This document shows positions 1-8,173 of a stretch of DNA of 51,095 bases, in pieces. Position 1 is the stretch's first letter. Each line of letters starts with the position of its first letter. The stretch is from Betaproteobacteria bacterium. Its GTDB lineage: Bacteria > Pseudomonadota > Gammaproteobacteria > Burkholderiales > SG8-39. Under the pieces are notes generated by a model. That model had not been told where the DNA came from and ran no database searches. It saw nothing but the letters and a program-made list of their open reading frames with translations. The position numbers and the translations under genes are program-made. The stretch is taken from NCBI GenBank assembly GCA_016210745.1, contig JACQTO010000097.1, forward strand, positions 1 through 51,095. The letters are read 5' to 3'.

Positions 1-1305
1 GTCCTGGCCACTTTGTTGTTCCTTTTCTCCGCTGTTGTTTTCGCCGCCGATGCCGACCTGCAGAAGGCCCAGGAGCTGATGAATCAGGGAAGGCCGCGCG
101 ACGCATTCGCGCTGCTCGATCCGCTGGAGGACGCTCGCGCGGGCGAGGTCGAATTCGACTATCTGCTCGGGATATCGGCCCTGGACAGCGGCAAACCGGA
201 TCGGGCGACGCTTGCGTTCGAGCGCGTCCTCGCGGTCAATCCGAATTTCGCCGGAGCGCGTTTGGACATGGCGCGGGCGCTGTTTCAACTGGGCGACCTC
301 CCGCGGGCAAAAACCGAATTCGAGGCAGTGCTGGGGCAGAATCCTCCCGATCAGGCCCGAACCGTGATTGCCCAGTACCTGGACGCAATCGAGAAAGCGG
401 AAAAGGCGAAAAACCGCCGCATTTCCGGCTATCTCGAATTGACGGTCGGCAAGGACGATAACGTCAACAACTCCACGAGCGTCGGTACTATCAATGTCCC
501 TGCGCTTGGAAACCTCCCGTTCACCCTCAGCCCGACCAACCTGAAGACGGGAGATAACTTCAAGACGCTCGCCGGCGGCGTGGACTTCGCCTACCAATTG
601 CGGCCGGATTTCGGCCTTTTCGCCGGAGCCGACGTGCGCGAGCGCTGGAACTTCACCCAGGACCGGTTCGATGCCGGCAACCGTGACTTGCGTGCAGGCC
701 TTGCGTTCGGTGAAGCCGCGAACTTGTTGCGCCTGAGGGCGGACACCGGCTGGGCCTACCTCGACAACAGGCTTTCGCGCAAGGCGAACGGTGTCAGCGC
801 GGATTGGCGCTATATGGTCAATCCGGCGAACCAGCTGAATGCATTCAGCGCCTATTCGCACAATCGCTTTACCGATCCCGCGGTGCAGGTCAACAGCTTC
901 AATTCCACCCTCTCGGGTGTGGGCCTGACGCACATCGTGGCCGACGGGAAAGGCGCGCTTTTCGGCAGCTATTTCTTCGGCAAAGAGCGCGATACGGATG
1001 GCCGGGCGGACGGGGCCAAAGTGCTCTACGGGTTCAGATTGGGCGGTCAGGCATCTCTGCGCGAGGATGTGGACCTGTTCGCGACCGCCTCGACGCAAAA
1101 GGGGCACTATGGCCGCGAGAACGCCACTTTTCTGACCCTGCGCAGCGACGAGCAGGACGACTTCGTAATCGGGATGAACTGGCGCTTTGCCAAAGACTGG
1201 ACGCTGCGCCCGCAGGTGCTGCAGTCCAAGAACAAATCCAATATTTCCATTTTCGAATATAAACGCACGGAGCTCTCCGCTGCCGTGCGATATGATTTTC
1301 GTTAG
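1..1305 (+). CDS. Slam-like (DUF560) TPR + outer-membrane beta-barrel protein, 5' end outside window
   Basis: The reading frame is open from the first base (V-L-A-T-L before the first possible TTG at 13), so the true start and the front of the signal peptide lie upstream. The visible part ends the signal peptide (..SAVVFAADA), then has two to three TPR-like helical repeats (about residues 20-120), then a roughly 300-residue region of alternating aromatic/polar strands typical of an outer-membrane barrel. Family hallmarks are GKDDNVN at the start of the barrel and NISIFEYKRTELSAAVRYDF at the end. This TPR-plus-barrel layout is that of surface lipoprotein assembly modulators, the translocons of type XI secretion, which move clients with barrel domains across the outer membrane. 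The gene lies about 90 nt upstream of the giant FecR protein on the same strand, so the two are probably co-transcribed. The family call is strong; the client pairing is inference. Confidence 0.8.
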   Translation, partial: VLATLLFLFSAVVFAADADLQKAQELMNQGRPRDAFALLDPLEDARAGEVEFDYLLGISALDSGKPDRATLAFERVLAVNPNFAGARLDMARALFQLGDLPRAKTEFEAVLGQNPPDQARTVIAQYLDAIEKAEKAKNRRISGYLELTVGKDDNVNNSTSVGTINVPALGNLPFTLSPTNLKTGDNFKTLAGGVDFAYQLRPDFGLFAGADVRERWNFTQDRFDAGNRDLRAGLAFGEAANLLRLRADTGWAYLDNRLSRKANGVSADWRYMVNPANQLNAFSAYSHNRFTDPAVQVNSFNSTLSGVGLTHIVADGKGALFGSYFFGKERDTDGRADGAKVLYGFRLGGQASLREDVDLFATASTQKGHYGRENATFLTLRSDEQDDFVIGMNWRFAKDWTLRPQVLQSKNKSNISIFEYKRTELSAAVRYDFR

Positions 1306-1397
1306 TAAGAGTTCTATATGCCGCTGCATATCCGGGCCACGGGGGTTAAGCGGCGGCGTGTAGGGCCTCCTTGATGCCTTCCGGTGGGAGTATTGCC

Positions 1398-4300
1398 ATG
1401 TTGCATTCGACCAGACGCCTTGCGCTGCAGGGATTCCTTGTTCTCGGCTTGACCGCGGCGGGGTGGACAGCACACGCCGCGATCGGTACGTTCCAGTTCA
1501 CCTTCGGCGACGTAAAGGTCGTCGGGACACGGGGCGAGGAGCGCGCGGCGCAGAAGGGCACTAAGCTCGACGAGGGCGAAACCGTAGTTACCGGAACTGC
1601 GGCCTCGGCGCAACTGAAGATGGTCGATGGCGGCGTTCTTGCCGTGCGTCCCGACACACAGCTCAAGTTCGACAGCTATCGCTATCCGGGCCGCGAGGAC
1701 GGTACCGAGAGAGGTTTCATGTCGCTCGTGAAGGGCGGATTCCGGACCATCACCGGCGCGATCGGCCGAGCGAACAAGGCCAACTATCGGGTAACGACGC
1801 CAACGGCGACGGTAGGCATCCGCGGCACGGACCACGAGGTGATCCATATTCCAACCCCAGCGATTGGCCAGATCGCGCTCGGGAACCCCGGAACCTACGA
1901 CAAAGTGAACGTCGGAGCGGCCTACATTCGCAACCCGGCCGGAACGATCAATATCAATCCGAATCAGGTGGGATTCGCTCCGCCGGTGCCGACCCAGGCC
2001 CCGCAATTGCTGCCGCGCGTGCCCGACTTCTTCCGGCCTACGGCCGCACCGGCGCCTAAGCAACAGCAATCGCAGCAGCAAAAGGAACAGGCGCAGCAGA
2101 AGGAGCAGGCGCAACAAAAGGAACAGGCTCCGCAGCAGCAGAAGGAACAGGCACAGCAACAGGCGCAGGCGCAACAGTCCCAACCGGAGGCCGCACCCGC
2201 GCCCGCCGCGGCACCAGCTCCAGCGGCTGCGCCCGCGCCGGAACCGATCCGGTCAGTGACGGTGATGGACAATCAGTCGCAGATGACCTCGATTGCGACG
2301 ACTTCCGCCGTTGCGGCGGCCACTCCTTCTGCAGCGCCAACGGCATTCGTGGCACAGGTGATCGCACCCACCCCGACCACGACGAGCACATCTGGGGGCA
2401 CGACATCGAGCGACACGACCAATGTTCCCATCACGTTGACCGATAGTAGCGGTTTGACCGTCAATACGACACAGCAGACAGTTACGACCAGCACCGGGGA
2501 AACGGCGAACGTCAGCCAGGGGTCGTTTGGGTTGGAGGCACAGGCCGCTGCGGATGCCGCGGCTGCATCGGCCGCCGCCCTGAATGCGCTGGTGACCAGC
2601 GCCGGCAGCGCAGTGGCGAACGACACTGTCCCCATCGCACTCAGCGCCGCCTCCCCTGTGGTCAGCTCCGCCGCTTCGGCTGTCAGCAGTGCCAGCAGCC
2701 TGACGATCAATACCGGTGCGGCTTCGACCAACGCCGCCAGCGTCGCGGCGATTGCGCAAACGGCGCAGAGCCAGGCGAACGCCGCGTTGAGCGCCTTCAA
2801 CCCCACATTTGCCGATCCTATAATCGCAGTCCCTGCAATGTCTCAATTGAGCCCGGCGGCTTCCGCGGTTCAATCGAACGCGGCCCTGGTCCAGACCGCG
2901 GCTAACGACATCGCGACGCAGGCGAACGCTCTTCCCGGCTTGCTGACATCGGCGAGTTCTGCGGCGAGCGCGATGAATGCGCAGATGACGGCGGCAAATA
3001 ACGCGCTCACGGCTCTCACCAGCCTTGGTGTCGCACAATCGGCGTCCGCGCAGAGCCTGCTCTTGGTTGCCCAGAATGCCGCGAGCGGGGCGCAGGCAGC
3101 GGCATCCGAGGTGCAGAGTCTGCAGAACGCGGGCAATTTCACCGAGGCGCAAGCGCATGTGAACATCGCCGTGCAACAACAGGCTGCTGCCGCGAACGCG
3201 CTGGCCGCCGCGCAAAAGGTGATCGAAGGGATTACCGCCGCGACCGCGGCTCAGGCGGCAGCCGGGACCCCCAGCGACACGACGGGAACGGCCTACGGGT
3301 ATGCAAATGCCGCGCAGGCTGCAGTGCAGGCGGCCTCTGCAAGCCTGCCTCAGATCGATCCCGCCTTGAGCGCGTCGGCGGCGAACCTGGTTCAGACCAA
3401 CGCGCAGATCATCGCCGACAATTACATCCAGGCCCAGTACAGCAATCCGGCGGTGGCTGCTCCGACCGGGCAGCCCGGGGTGCCCTTCGCGGGCTTCGCG
3501 CATGGCGTGCAGGCAATGAACGCGGTACCCGGCGGCGTCGAGTTTATGGGTGCGAAAGAAGAGCTGCCGATCTCGAACATTGTCTACGTCCTGGACGAGA
3601 ACAAGAACCTGGTCGAAATCAGAAGCACCGCGTACGAACGCAGCGGCTTTAACTACGACGCGCAGCTCGGGTTTCCCTCGATCAAGTTCAGCGGCGGAAC
3701 GCCGCAGGATCATTACCAGGCCGCGGACGGAACGATATATATGGGCCGCTGGCAGGGCGGCCAGGTTTCGGTAGACGACGGCGGAATCGTCTCCAACCAT
3801 GCGCTCGGAAATACCAGCGCGCATTGGCTGATCGGACACGTGCCTGGGGAGTCGTCTATCAGCACTTTCGCCGGTCCGATCAACAACGTGCAGAGGCTGA
3901 TCGGCACTTCCAATTACAGTCTGGTCGCGTCCACCAAGCCGACCGATTCGCTGGGCAATGTCGGAACCCTGAACAGCGCGTCGCTGACGGCCAATTTCAC
4001 CTCCCAGACGGTCGATGCCGGCGTGAACCTGTCCTTCCCCACGCGCGACCTGACGCTGGATGCGAAAGCGCAGAATATGGCTATCGACGGGGCAGGCTTT
4101 GTCTCGAGATCGGAAACGCTTTCTGATCCCTCGATCACTTGCGCCGGGACGGGTTGTGCGCAGTCGTACGCAGGCGAATTCCGCGGCGGTTTCACCGGCG
4201 CGGCGTCGGCGGGCGTGAGCACCGGTGCGGTGGGGACAGGCGCCGGGATGTTGTACGTGATGACGCCGTTCATAGCGAATCCCATCACCAATCAGCCCTT

Positions 4301-7094
4301 TACCGATCTCATCCAGGGTGCTGCTGTCTTCAGCACTGCCACGGCGCCGACAGCGGGCATCAACAGCAGCTTCGCCGACAATGCGAACCTGCGCCATCGG
4401 GTGGTCTACCCGATTTCGATGACAAGTTCCACGGAAACGGCATTTGCCTCGGCATCGAACTTCGATTTCACCATGCCCAACACCAATTACCTGTTCGATG
4501 CGAGCGGCAATCTCGTGCGGGTGCACGATTCCGATTACAGCATTTTCACCACCGGTGCTCAGCTGACCACCGGATCGACGCCCTCTTCGACGCAGTTCCC
4601 GACGCAATTCTCGCCATTTACCGATGCGGCGATTTCCTTCGGCCTGGGCTCGACCCCCGCCGAAAGCTACACGACCGACGGTACGGCGTTTTCCGCGATC
4701 GGATTGCGCATGGGCCGTTGGCAGGGCGGGGCTGTCAACGTCACCGATCTCTTCGACTTCAACACCGCCTACTTCGATCCGCTGGGCAATCGCAGCGCTC
4801 ACTGGGTGGTATCGCAAGTGCCAAGCGCGATACCCACCACGGGGCAATTCCAGTACACGCGTTTGCCCGGAGCGACCGCCGGAACGCCGGGCTTCGCCAC
4901 GGCGCCGACCGACGCCTACGGCAACGTCGGCGTGCTCGATGGCGCGCGGCTCGCCGTCGACTTTACCAACCAAGCTGTCAGCGCCGGTGTGCGCATGCAC
5001 ATCAACAGCGGTCCCGGTGGATCCTTGGGCGAGCAGATTCTGCGCGCGTCTGGAACCGATTTCCTGACCAGCGGCACATTCAATATCGGATCCGAGAGCG
5101 GCTTGAACGTTTCCTGCTTTGGCCTCGGTTGCGCCCCGGTGGACCCGGTTACCATGCCAGGCTATGGTGGCCGCATTGCCGGCGCGCTGTCCGGACTCAA
5201 CGCCGAAGGCGCGTTCTTCCGCTACACGTTCAATACCAACTACGCTACAGCGGCCGATGCCGCGGCTGCCGGCCGAGTGATGGACGATTACATCAATGGG
5301 ATGGTCGGATTCCAGAAAGGGGCGCAGCTGCAACCGCCGAGCCCCGGCGCCGCGGAGATCGCCACCAGCTATTTCTCTTACGACGGTCCTTCGTTGATCT
5401 TTGGAAGCAACGACGTTTTTTCGGTCAACCATTACAGCGCGGAGAGCGACGGCTTCACCGTCGACGCTTCCGGCAATTTGACTTCGGCTAAGGACGCCGA
5501 ATTTGAAGGTGACGCGCGATCGGAGTCCCTGGGCGGAACGCTCAGCCCGACGGGATTGACCACGACTACCAACGGTATTTCGTTTGGCCGATATAGCGGC
5601 AGGAACGTGAACGGTGTTGGATCAGCGCTCGAGATTAGCGGGGTCTCGGATTTCAGCGGCCCGTTCGGCAGCGCGAACTCGCAGCCTGCGCGCAACATCC
5701 TGGGCGATTACCACTGGATCAAGGGCCCCGAGCCGTGGCCGTTTTATATCTCGATGCCGATCACCGGCACGGCCACCTATACCGTGGCTGGAAATACCGC
5801 ACCGACCGATCAGAACGGAGTTGCCGGAACCCTCGATTCCGCAACGCTATTCGTCAATTTTGATCGGCAGGCGATTGACGCGAGCGTTAACGTCTGCTTC
5901 ACGGCGCCGACGACACGCACCTGGAATGCTTCGGCTTTTGGGATCCGGCTCGACGGCAGCGGCGGATTCCATGCCAGCGAGAATAACGGGCAGTTTGCGC
6001 ACAGCCGATTGGACGTAACTCTGAACGGCAGCACGGCTTTCGGCGCGATCAATGGCTCGTTGACGGGTCCCGGGCTCGACGGCGCGGTCATGTCCTACGC
6101 GTTTGGCGGCGACATTTTCAACGGCATCGCTCCTCCCACGCATGAACACGTGAATGGGGTCATCGCCTTCCAGGGTTCGCCGCAAAATACCCTGGCGCCC
6201 TACGTGCTGATGCTGTCTTCGGCTGGGATGCTGCAGGGCATCGACGCGTTCAGCGGACTTACCCCTTCGGCTGGGAATCGGGCCTTCGAGATTTCAGATC
6301 AATATCTGAGTTGGGTGGAAGGCGAGGCGCTCAACCCCTTGCGGATCAAGCGCGACAGCAAAGGCGGCATTATCGAGGCCGACTCGCGCTTCCCGGTCGT
6401 GACCTGCAACGGCCCCACCGGTGGCTGCTTCGTCAACGACATCCCAGTGCGCGTAGGGATCAATCCGGCCGGGTCCAATTCGTCTGCGACGTTCCCCTTC
6501 ATGAATCCGATCGCCAACCCGGCTACTCTCCAAGAGTTTGGTTATGATTTCGCCACGGGAATCAGTTGGGGGCGCTGGGGCGGCGGCGAGATGGCGGTTT
6601 CCGACCGGGTGAGCTTCGCGCCGCTTCCGACGCAGAACCTCGTCCCGGGCGGCCCGCATTTCATCGTCTCGACCGGTCAGTCCGGACCGACCGTATTGCC
6701 GGTTTCGGGCACGTTTTCCTATAGCTTGGTGGGCAACACCTCGCCTACCGATACCAACGGCAATATCGGCACTTTGACTTCGGCGACGTTGAACGCCAAC
6801 TTCACCGCTCAGACCGTCGATACCAGCGTCAATCTGAGCATCGCCTCGCAAGCCTGGAACGCCTCCGCTGCCGGCATGGCGATCCAGAAGGGGACTTTCT
6901 TCGAGGCCGGCAAATCGCCCAGCGGCACCGGTCCCCTCAGCGTAACCTGCAGCCCCAGTTGCGGCGCCACTTCGGGCCGACTTGTCGGGGCGTTCACGGG
7001 GCCGACCGGCCAGGGCGCGGGTATCGCCTATTCGTTGAACCAAGGCGGAACTACCGGAAGCGTCGTGTCCGGGGTGGCTGCCTTCAAGCGCTGA
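1398..7094 (+). CDS. Giant FecR-domain surface protein with four C-terminal Slam-client-like barrel modules
   Basis: I start the gene at ATG 1398, which has GGTGGGAG 7 nt upstream and opens a clean signal peptide (MLHSTRRLALQG..AHA); an in-frame ATG exists at 1371. The product is about 1898 aa. Its order is: signal peptide; FecR domain (residues ~36-150, ending TVGIRGTDHEV); a Gln-rich linker built on QQKEQA repeats (~220-265) then Pro/Ala; an Ala/Ser-rich, probably helical stalk (~380-680); and four diverged modules (~725-1898). Each module carries a GRWxGG-like strand, usually a SAHW motif, and PTDxxGNxGTL-x-SAxLxxNFxxQxVD; three of them end in GxFTG-type strands. The last module closes with GAFTGPTGQGAG and VAAFKR, which resembles the final strands of TbpB-type barrels. 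There is no lipobox, so it is predicted to be secreted or surface-bound. FecR domains in such large proteins are not sigma-factor regulators, and no fecI is present. The adhesin or ligand-binding role is inferred. Confidence 0.8.
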   Translation: MLHSTRRLALQGFLVLGLTAAGWTAHAAIGTFQFTFGDVKVVGTRGEERAAQKGTKLDEGETVVTGTAASAQLKMVDGGVLAVRPDTQLKFDSYRYPGREDGTERGFMSLVKGGFRTITGAIGRANKANYRVTTPTATVGIRGTDHEVIHIPTPAIGQIALGNPGTYDKVNVGAAYIRNPAGTININPNQVGFAPPVPTQAPQLLPRVPDFFRPTAAPAPKQQQSQQQKEQAQQKEQAQQKEQAPQQQKEQAQQQAQAQQSQPEAAPAPAAAPAPAAAPAPEPIRSVTVMDNQSQMTSIATTSAVAAATPSAAPTAFVAQVIAPTPTTTSTSGGTTSSDTTNVPITLTDSSGLTVNTTQQTVTTSTGETANVSQGSFGLEAQAAADAAAASAAALNALVTSAGSAVANDTVPIALSAASPVVSSAASAVSSASSLTINTGAASTNAASVAAIAQTAQSQANAALSAFNPTFADPIIAVPAMSQLSPAASAVQSNAALVQTAANDIATQANALPGLLTSASSAASAMNAQMTAANNALTALTSLGVAQSASAQSLLLVAQNAASGAQAAASEVQSLQNAGNFTEAQAHVNIAVQQQAAAANALAAAQKVIEGITAATAAQAAAGTPSDTTGTAYGYANAAQAAVQAASASLPQIDPALSASAANLVQTNAQIIADNYIQAQYSNPAVAAPTGQPGVPFAGFAHGVQAMNAVPGGVEFMGAKEELPISNIVYVLDENKNLVEIRSTAYERSGFNYDAQLGFPSIKFSGGTPQDHYQAADGTIYMGRWQGGQVSVDDGGIVSNHALGNTSAHWLIGHVPGESSISTFAGPINNVQRLIGTSNYSLVASTKPTDSLGNVGTLNSASLTANFTSQTVDAGVNLSFPTRDLTLDAKAQNMAIDGAGFVSRSETLSDPSITCAGTGCAQSYAGEFRGGFTGAASAGVSTGAVGTGAGMLYVMTPFIANPITNQPFTDLIQGAAVFSTATAPTAGINSSFADNANLRHRVVYPISMTSSTETAFASASNFDFTMPNTNYLFDASGNLVRVHDSDYSIFTTGAQLTTGSTPSSTQFPTQFSPFTDAAISFGLGSTPAESYTTDGTAFSAIGLRMGRWQGGAVNVTDLFDFNTAYFDPLGNRSAHWVVSQVPSAIPTTGQFQYTRLPGATAGTPGFATAPTDAYGNVGVLDGARLAVDFTNQAVSAGVRMHINSGPGGSLGEQILRASGTDFLTSGTFNIGSESGLNVSCFGLGCAPVDPVTMPGYGGRIAGALSGLNAEGAFFRYTFNTNYATAADAAAAGRVMDDYINGMVGFQKGAQLQPPSPGAAEIATSYFSYDGPSLIFGSNDVFSVNHYSAESDGFTVDASGNLTSAKDAEFEGDARSESLGGTLSPTGLTTTTNGISFGRYSGRNVNGVGSALEISGVSDFSGPFGSANSQPARNILGDYHWIKGPEPWPFYISMPITGTATYTVAGNTAPTDQNGVAGTLDSATLFVNFDRQAIDASVNVCFTAPTTRTWNASAFGIRLDGSGGFHASENNGQFAHSRLDVTLNGSTAFGAINGSLTGPGLDGAVMSYAFGGDIFNGIAPPTHEHVNGVIAFQGSPQNTLAPYVLMLSSAGMLQGIDAFSGLTPSAGNRAFEISDQYLSWVEGEALNPLRIKRDSKGGIIEADSRFPVVTCNGPTGGCFVNDIPVRVGINPAGSNSSATFPFMNPIANPATLQEFGYDFATGISWGRWGGGEMAVSDRVSFAPLPTQNLVPGGPHFIVSTGQSGPTVLPVSGTFSYSLVGNTSPTDTNGNIGTLTSATLNANFTAQTVDTSVNLSIASQAWNASAAGMAIQKGTFFEAGKSPSGTGPLSVTCSPSCGATSGRLVGAFTGPTGQGAGIAYSLNQGGTTGSVVSGVAAFKR

Positions 7095-7114
7095 AGCTTT
7101 AGCAGACCTAATCC

Positions 7115-7136
7115 AGGCGGCACAGCCGTGCCGCCT
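7115..7136. terminator. 9-bp hairpin between convergent genes
   Basis: A perfect 9-bp stem (AGGCGGCAC/GTGCCGCCT) with a 4-nt loop lies 21 nt after the stop of the FecR protein and 9 nt before the stop of the convergent LuxR gene. It has no U-tract on either strand, so it is a probable but not canonical bidirectional terminator. Confidence 0.5.
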
Positions 7137-7144
7137 GCCGGCCC

Positions 7145-7888
7145 TTAGTCCGGCGCCACCAGCCCGAGCGTAATCGCCTTGGAGACGGCGTGGTGCGTAT
7201 TGGCCGCGCCGAGCTTGCGGCGCGCATTCGCCAGGTGAAACGTGACGGTGCGCTCGGCGATCCCGAGCAGACTCCCGATAGCACCCGTGGTGCGTCCGGC
7301 CGCCGTCCAATGCAGGCAATCCCGCTCGCGGCTGCTCAGCTGCGGCGACTGCGGCGAGTACGCCTTCGCGTTTGCGCGGCGATGCTCACGCTCGAGGATG
7401 CGTCTTGCTGCTTCGTGGACAAAGCACACAAGCAGTTGGCACTCGGCCAGCGCGTCGTAAGCGTTGCGTTCGGCGACAGGTCCTGAGCGAGCGGTGCCGA
7501 AGCTGATGGCGCTCCATTCACCGCGCGGCGCATGCAGCGGGCACGTGACGCCGGTGACCAGTCCGAACTTGCGCGTATCGCGGTAGAACTGCGGATAGTC
7601 GGGCAGGAATTCGTGCCAAAGGATGGGTGTGACCGAGTTCAGCGCGCGGCGGCGAACCGGGTGGCTGCGCGCATCCAACCCTTGCTCGACACGATAGCTT
7701 CGCCAGGCCGGCGGAAATCCGTCGATGCAGATTTCAGCCTGGTCGCGTTGCAGTGGCGGAAAGCGCCCCCGGTAGACATAGTGCCGGAATCCGAGGCGTA
7801 CCCCGAATTTTTCGATTATCGCGTCCAGACCCGCAAGCGAATTCGCCGCGAGAACTTGATCAAACCAGGCCGCTTGTCCCGGATTCAT
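7145..7888 (-). CDS. LuxR-family regulator, autoinducer-binding-like domain + HTH (LuxR solo)
   Basis: The 247-aa protein has an N-terminal autoinducer-binding-like domain (~10-165) and a C-terminal LuxR helix-turn-helix (~180-245: LSSRERDCLHWTAAGRTT, then ERTVTFHLANARRKLG). In the ligand domain PPAW, PILWHEF and GVTCPLHAPRGEWSAISFG correspond to conserved positions. The usual Asp-Pro pair is replaced by HP in ARSHPVRR, and the W-to-Y spacing is 3 rather than the usual 4, so acyl-homoserine-lactone binding is uncertain. No luxI homologue is in the window. It is convergent with the FecR protein and divergent from the type I secretion genes, which makes it a candidate regulator of either. Confidence 0.85.
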   Translation of the reverse strand: MNPGQAAWFDQVLAANSLAGLDAIIEKFGVRLGFRHYVYRGRFPPLQRDQAEICIDGFPPAWRSYRVEQGLDARSHPVRRRALNSVTPILWHEFLPDYPQFYRDTRKFGLVTGVTCPLHAPRGEWSAISFGTARSGPVAERNAYDALAECQLLVCFVHEAARRILEREHRRANAKAYSPQSPQLSSRERDCLHWTAAGRTTGAIGSLLGIAERTVTFHLANARRKLGAANTHHAVSKAITLGLVAPD

Positions 7889-8173
7889 GACGCAATTCTC
7901 CCGAAGGAAGGTCTTCGCCTGCCGCTACTTTACCTTTATCGGCAACAGTTGCGGAAACTGCAGGATTCGCAGCGTTTTCCGACCAGGCTTTGACGGGGCT
8001 TGTCGCTTCCACGCACGGCCGGAGGAATACCCGGCGGAGGGGGCGCGCATTCCCAGGCACTCGATAGCCGGGCTGTAAGAACCAACAGGTATGCAGCGCG
8101 TGGAAAATGAGGAAAATGGATTCCCCGTACCGGCCGGCATTCGGGCGGCAGAGTATGGATAAAGACACTGCTC
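7889..8173. other. Divergent intergenic region, LuxR gene / type I secretion operon
   Basis: This 285-nt region must hold the promoters of the two divergent transcription units. It contains no gene I can support. A weak dyad CTG-N9-CAG occurs at 7958-7972, one base short of the lux-box spacing, and I do not call it as an operator. Confidence 0.4.

Noticed and set aside
2056..2190. CAGCAG/AAGGAACAGGC repeated DNA, possible tandem repeat or CRISPR-like array
   Set aside because: The repeats are codon-level (QQKEQA) inside the FecR-protein frame and have no spacers; it is a protein linker.
2253..5432. 1059-codon minus-strand open frame
   Set aside because: It is the antisense shadow of the FecR-protein gene: Arg/Gly-rich, no domain, no signal or ribosome site, while the plus-strand frame has clear domains and repeats.
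1398..7094. FecR domain as a TonB-receptor/FecI-type anti-sigma regulator
   Set aside because: The protein has a signal peptide and a giant extracytoplasmic C-terminus, and neither a cytoplasmic anti-sigma domain nor fecI or a TonB receptor is nearby.
7958..7972. Lux-box-like dyad CTG-N9-CAG upstream of the LuxR gene
   Set aside because: The spacing is one base short of the NCTG-N10-CAGN pattern and the flanks are not palindromic; chance is likely.
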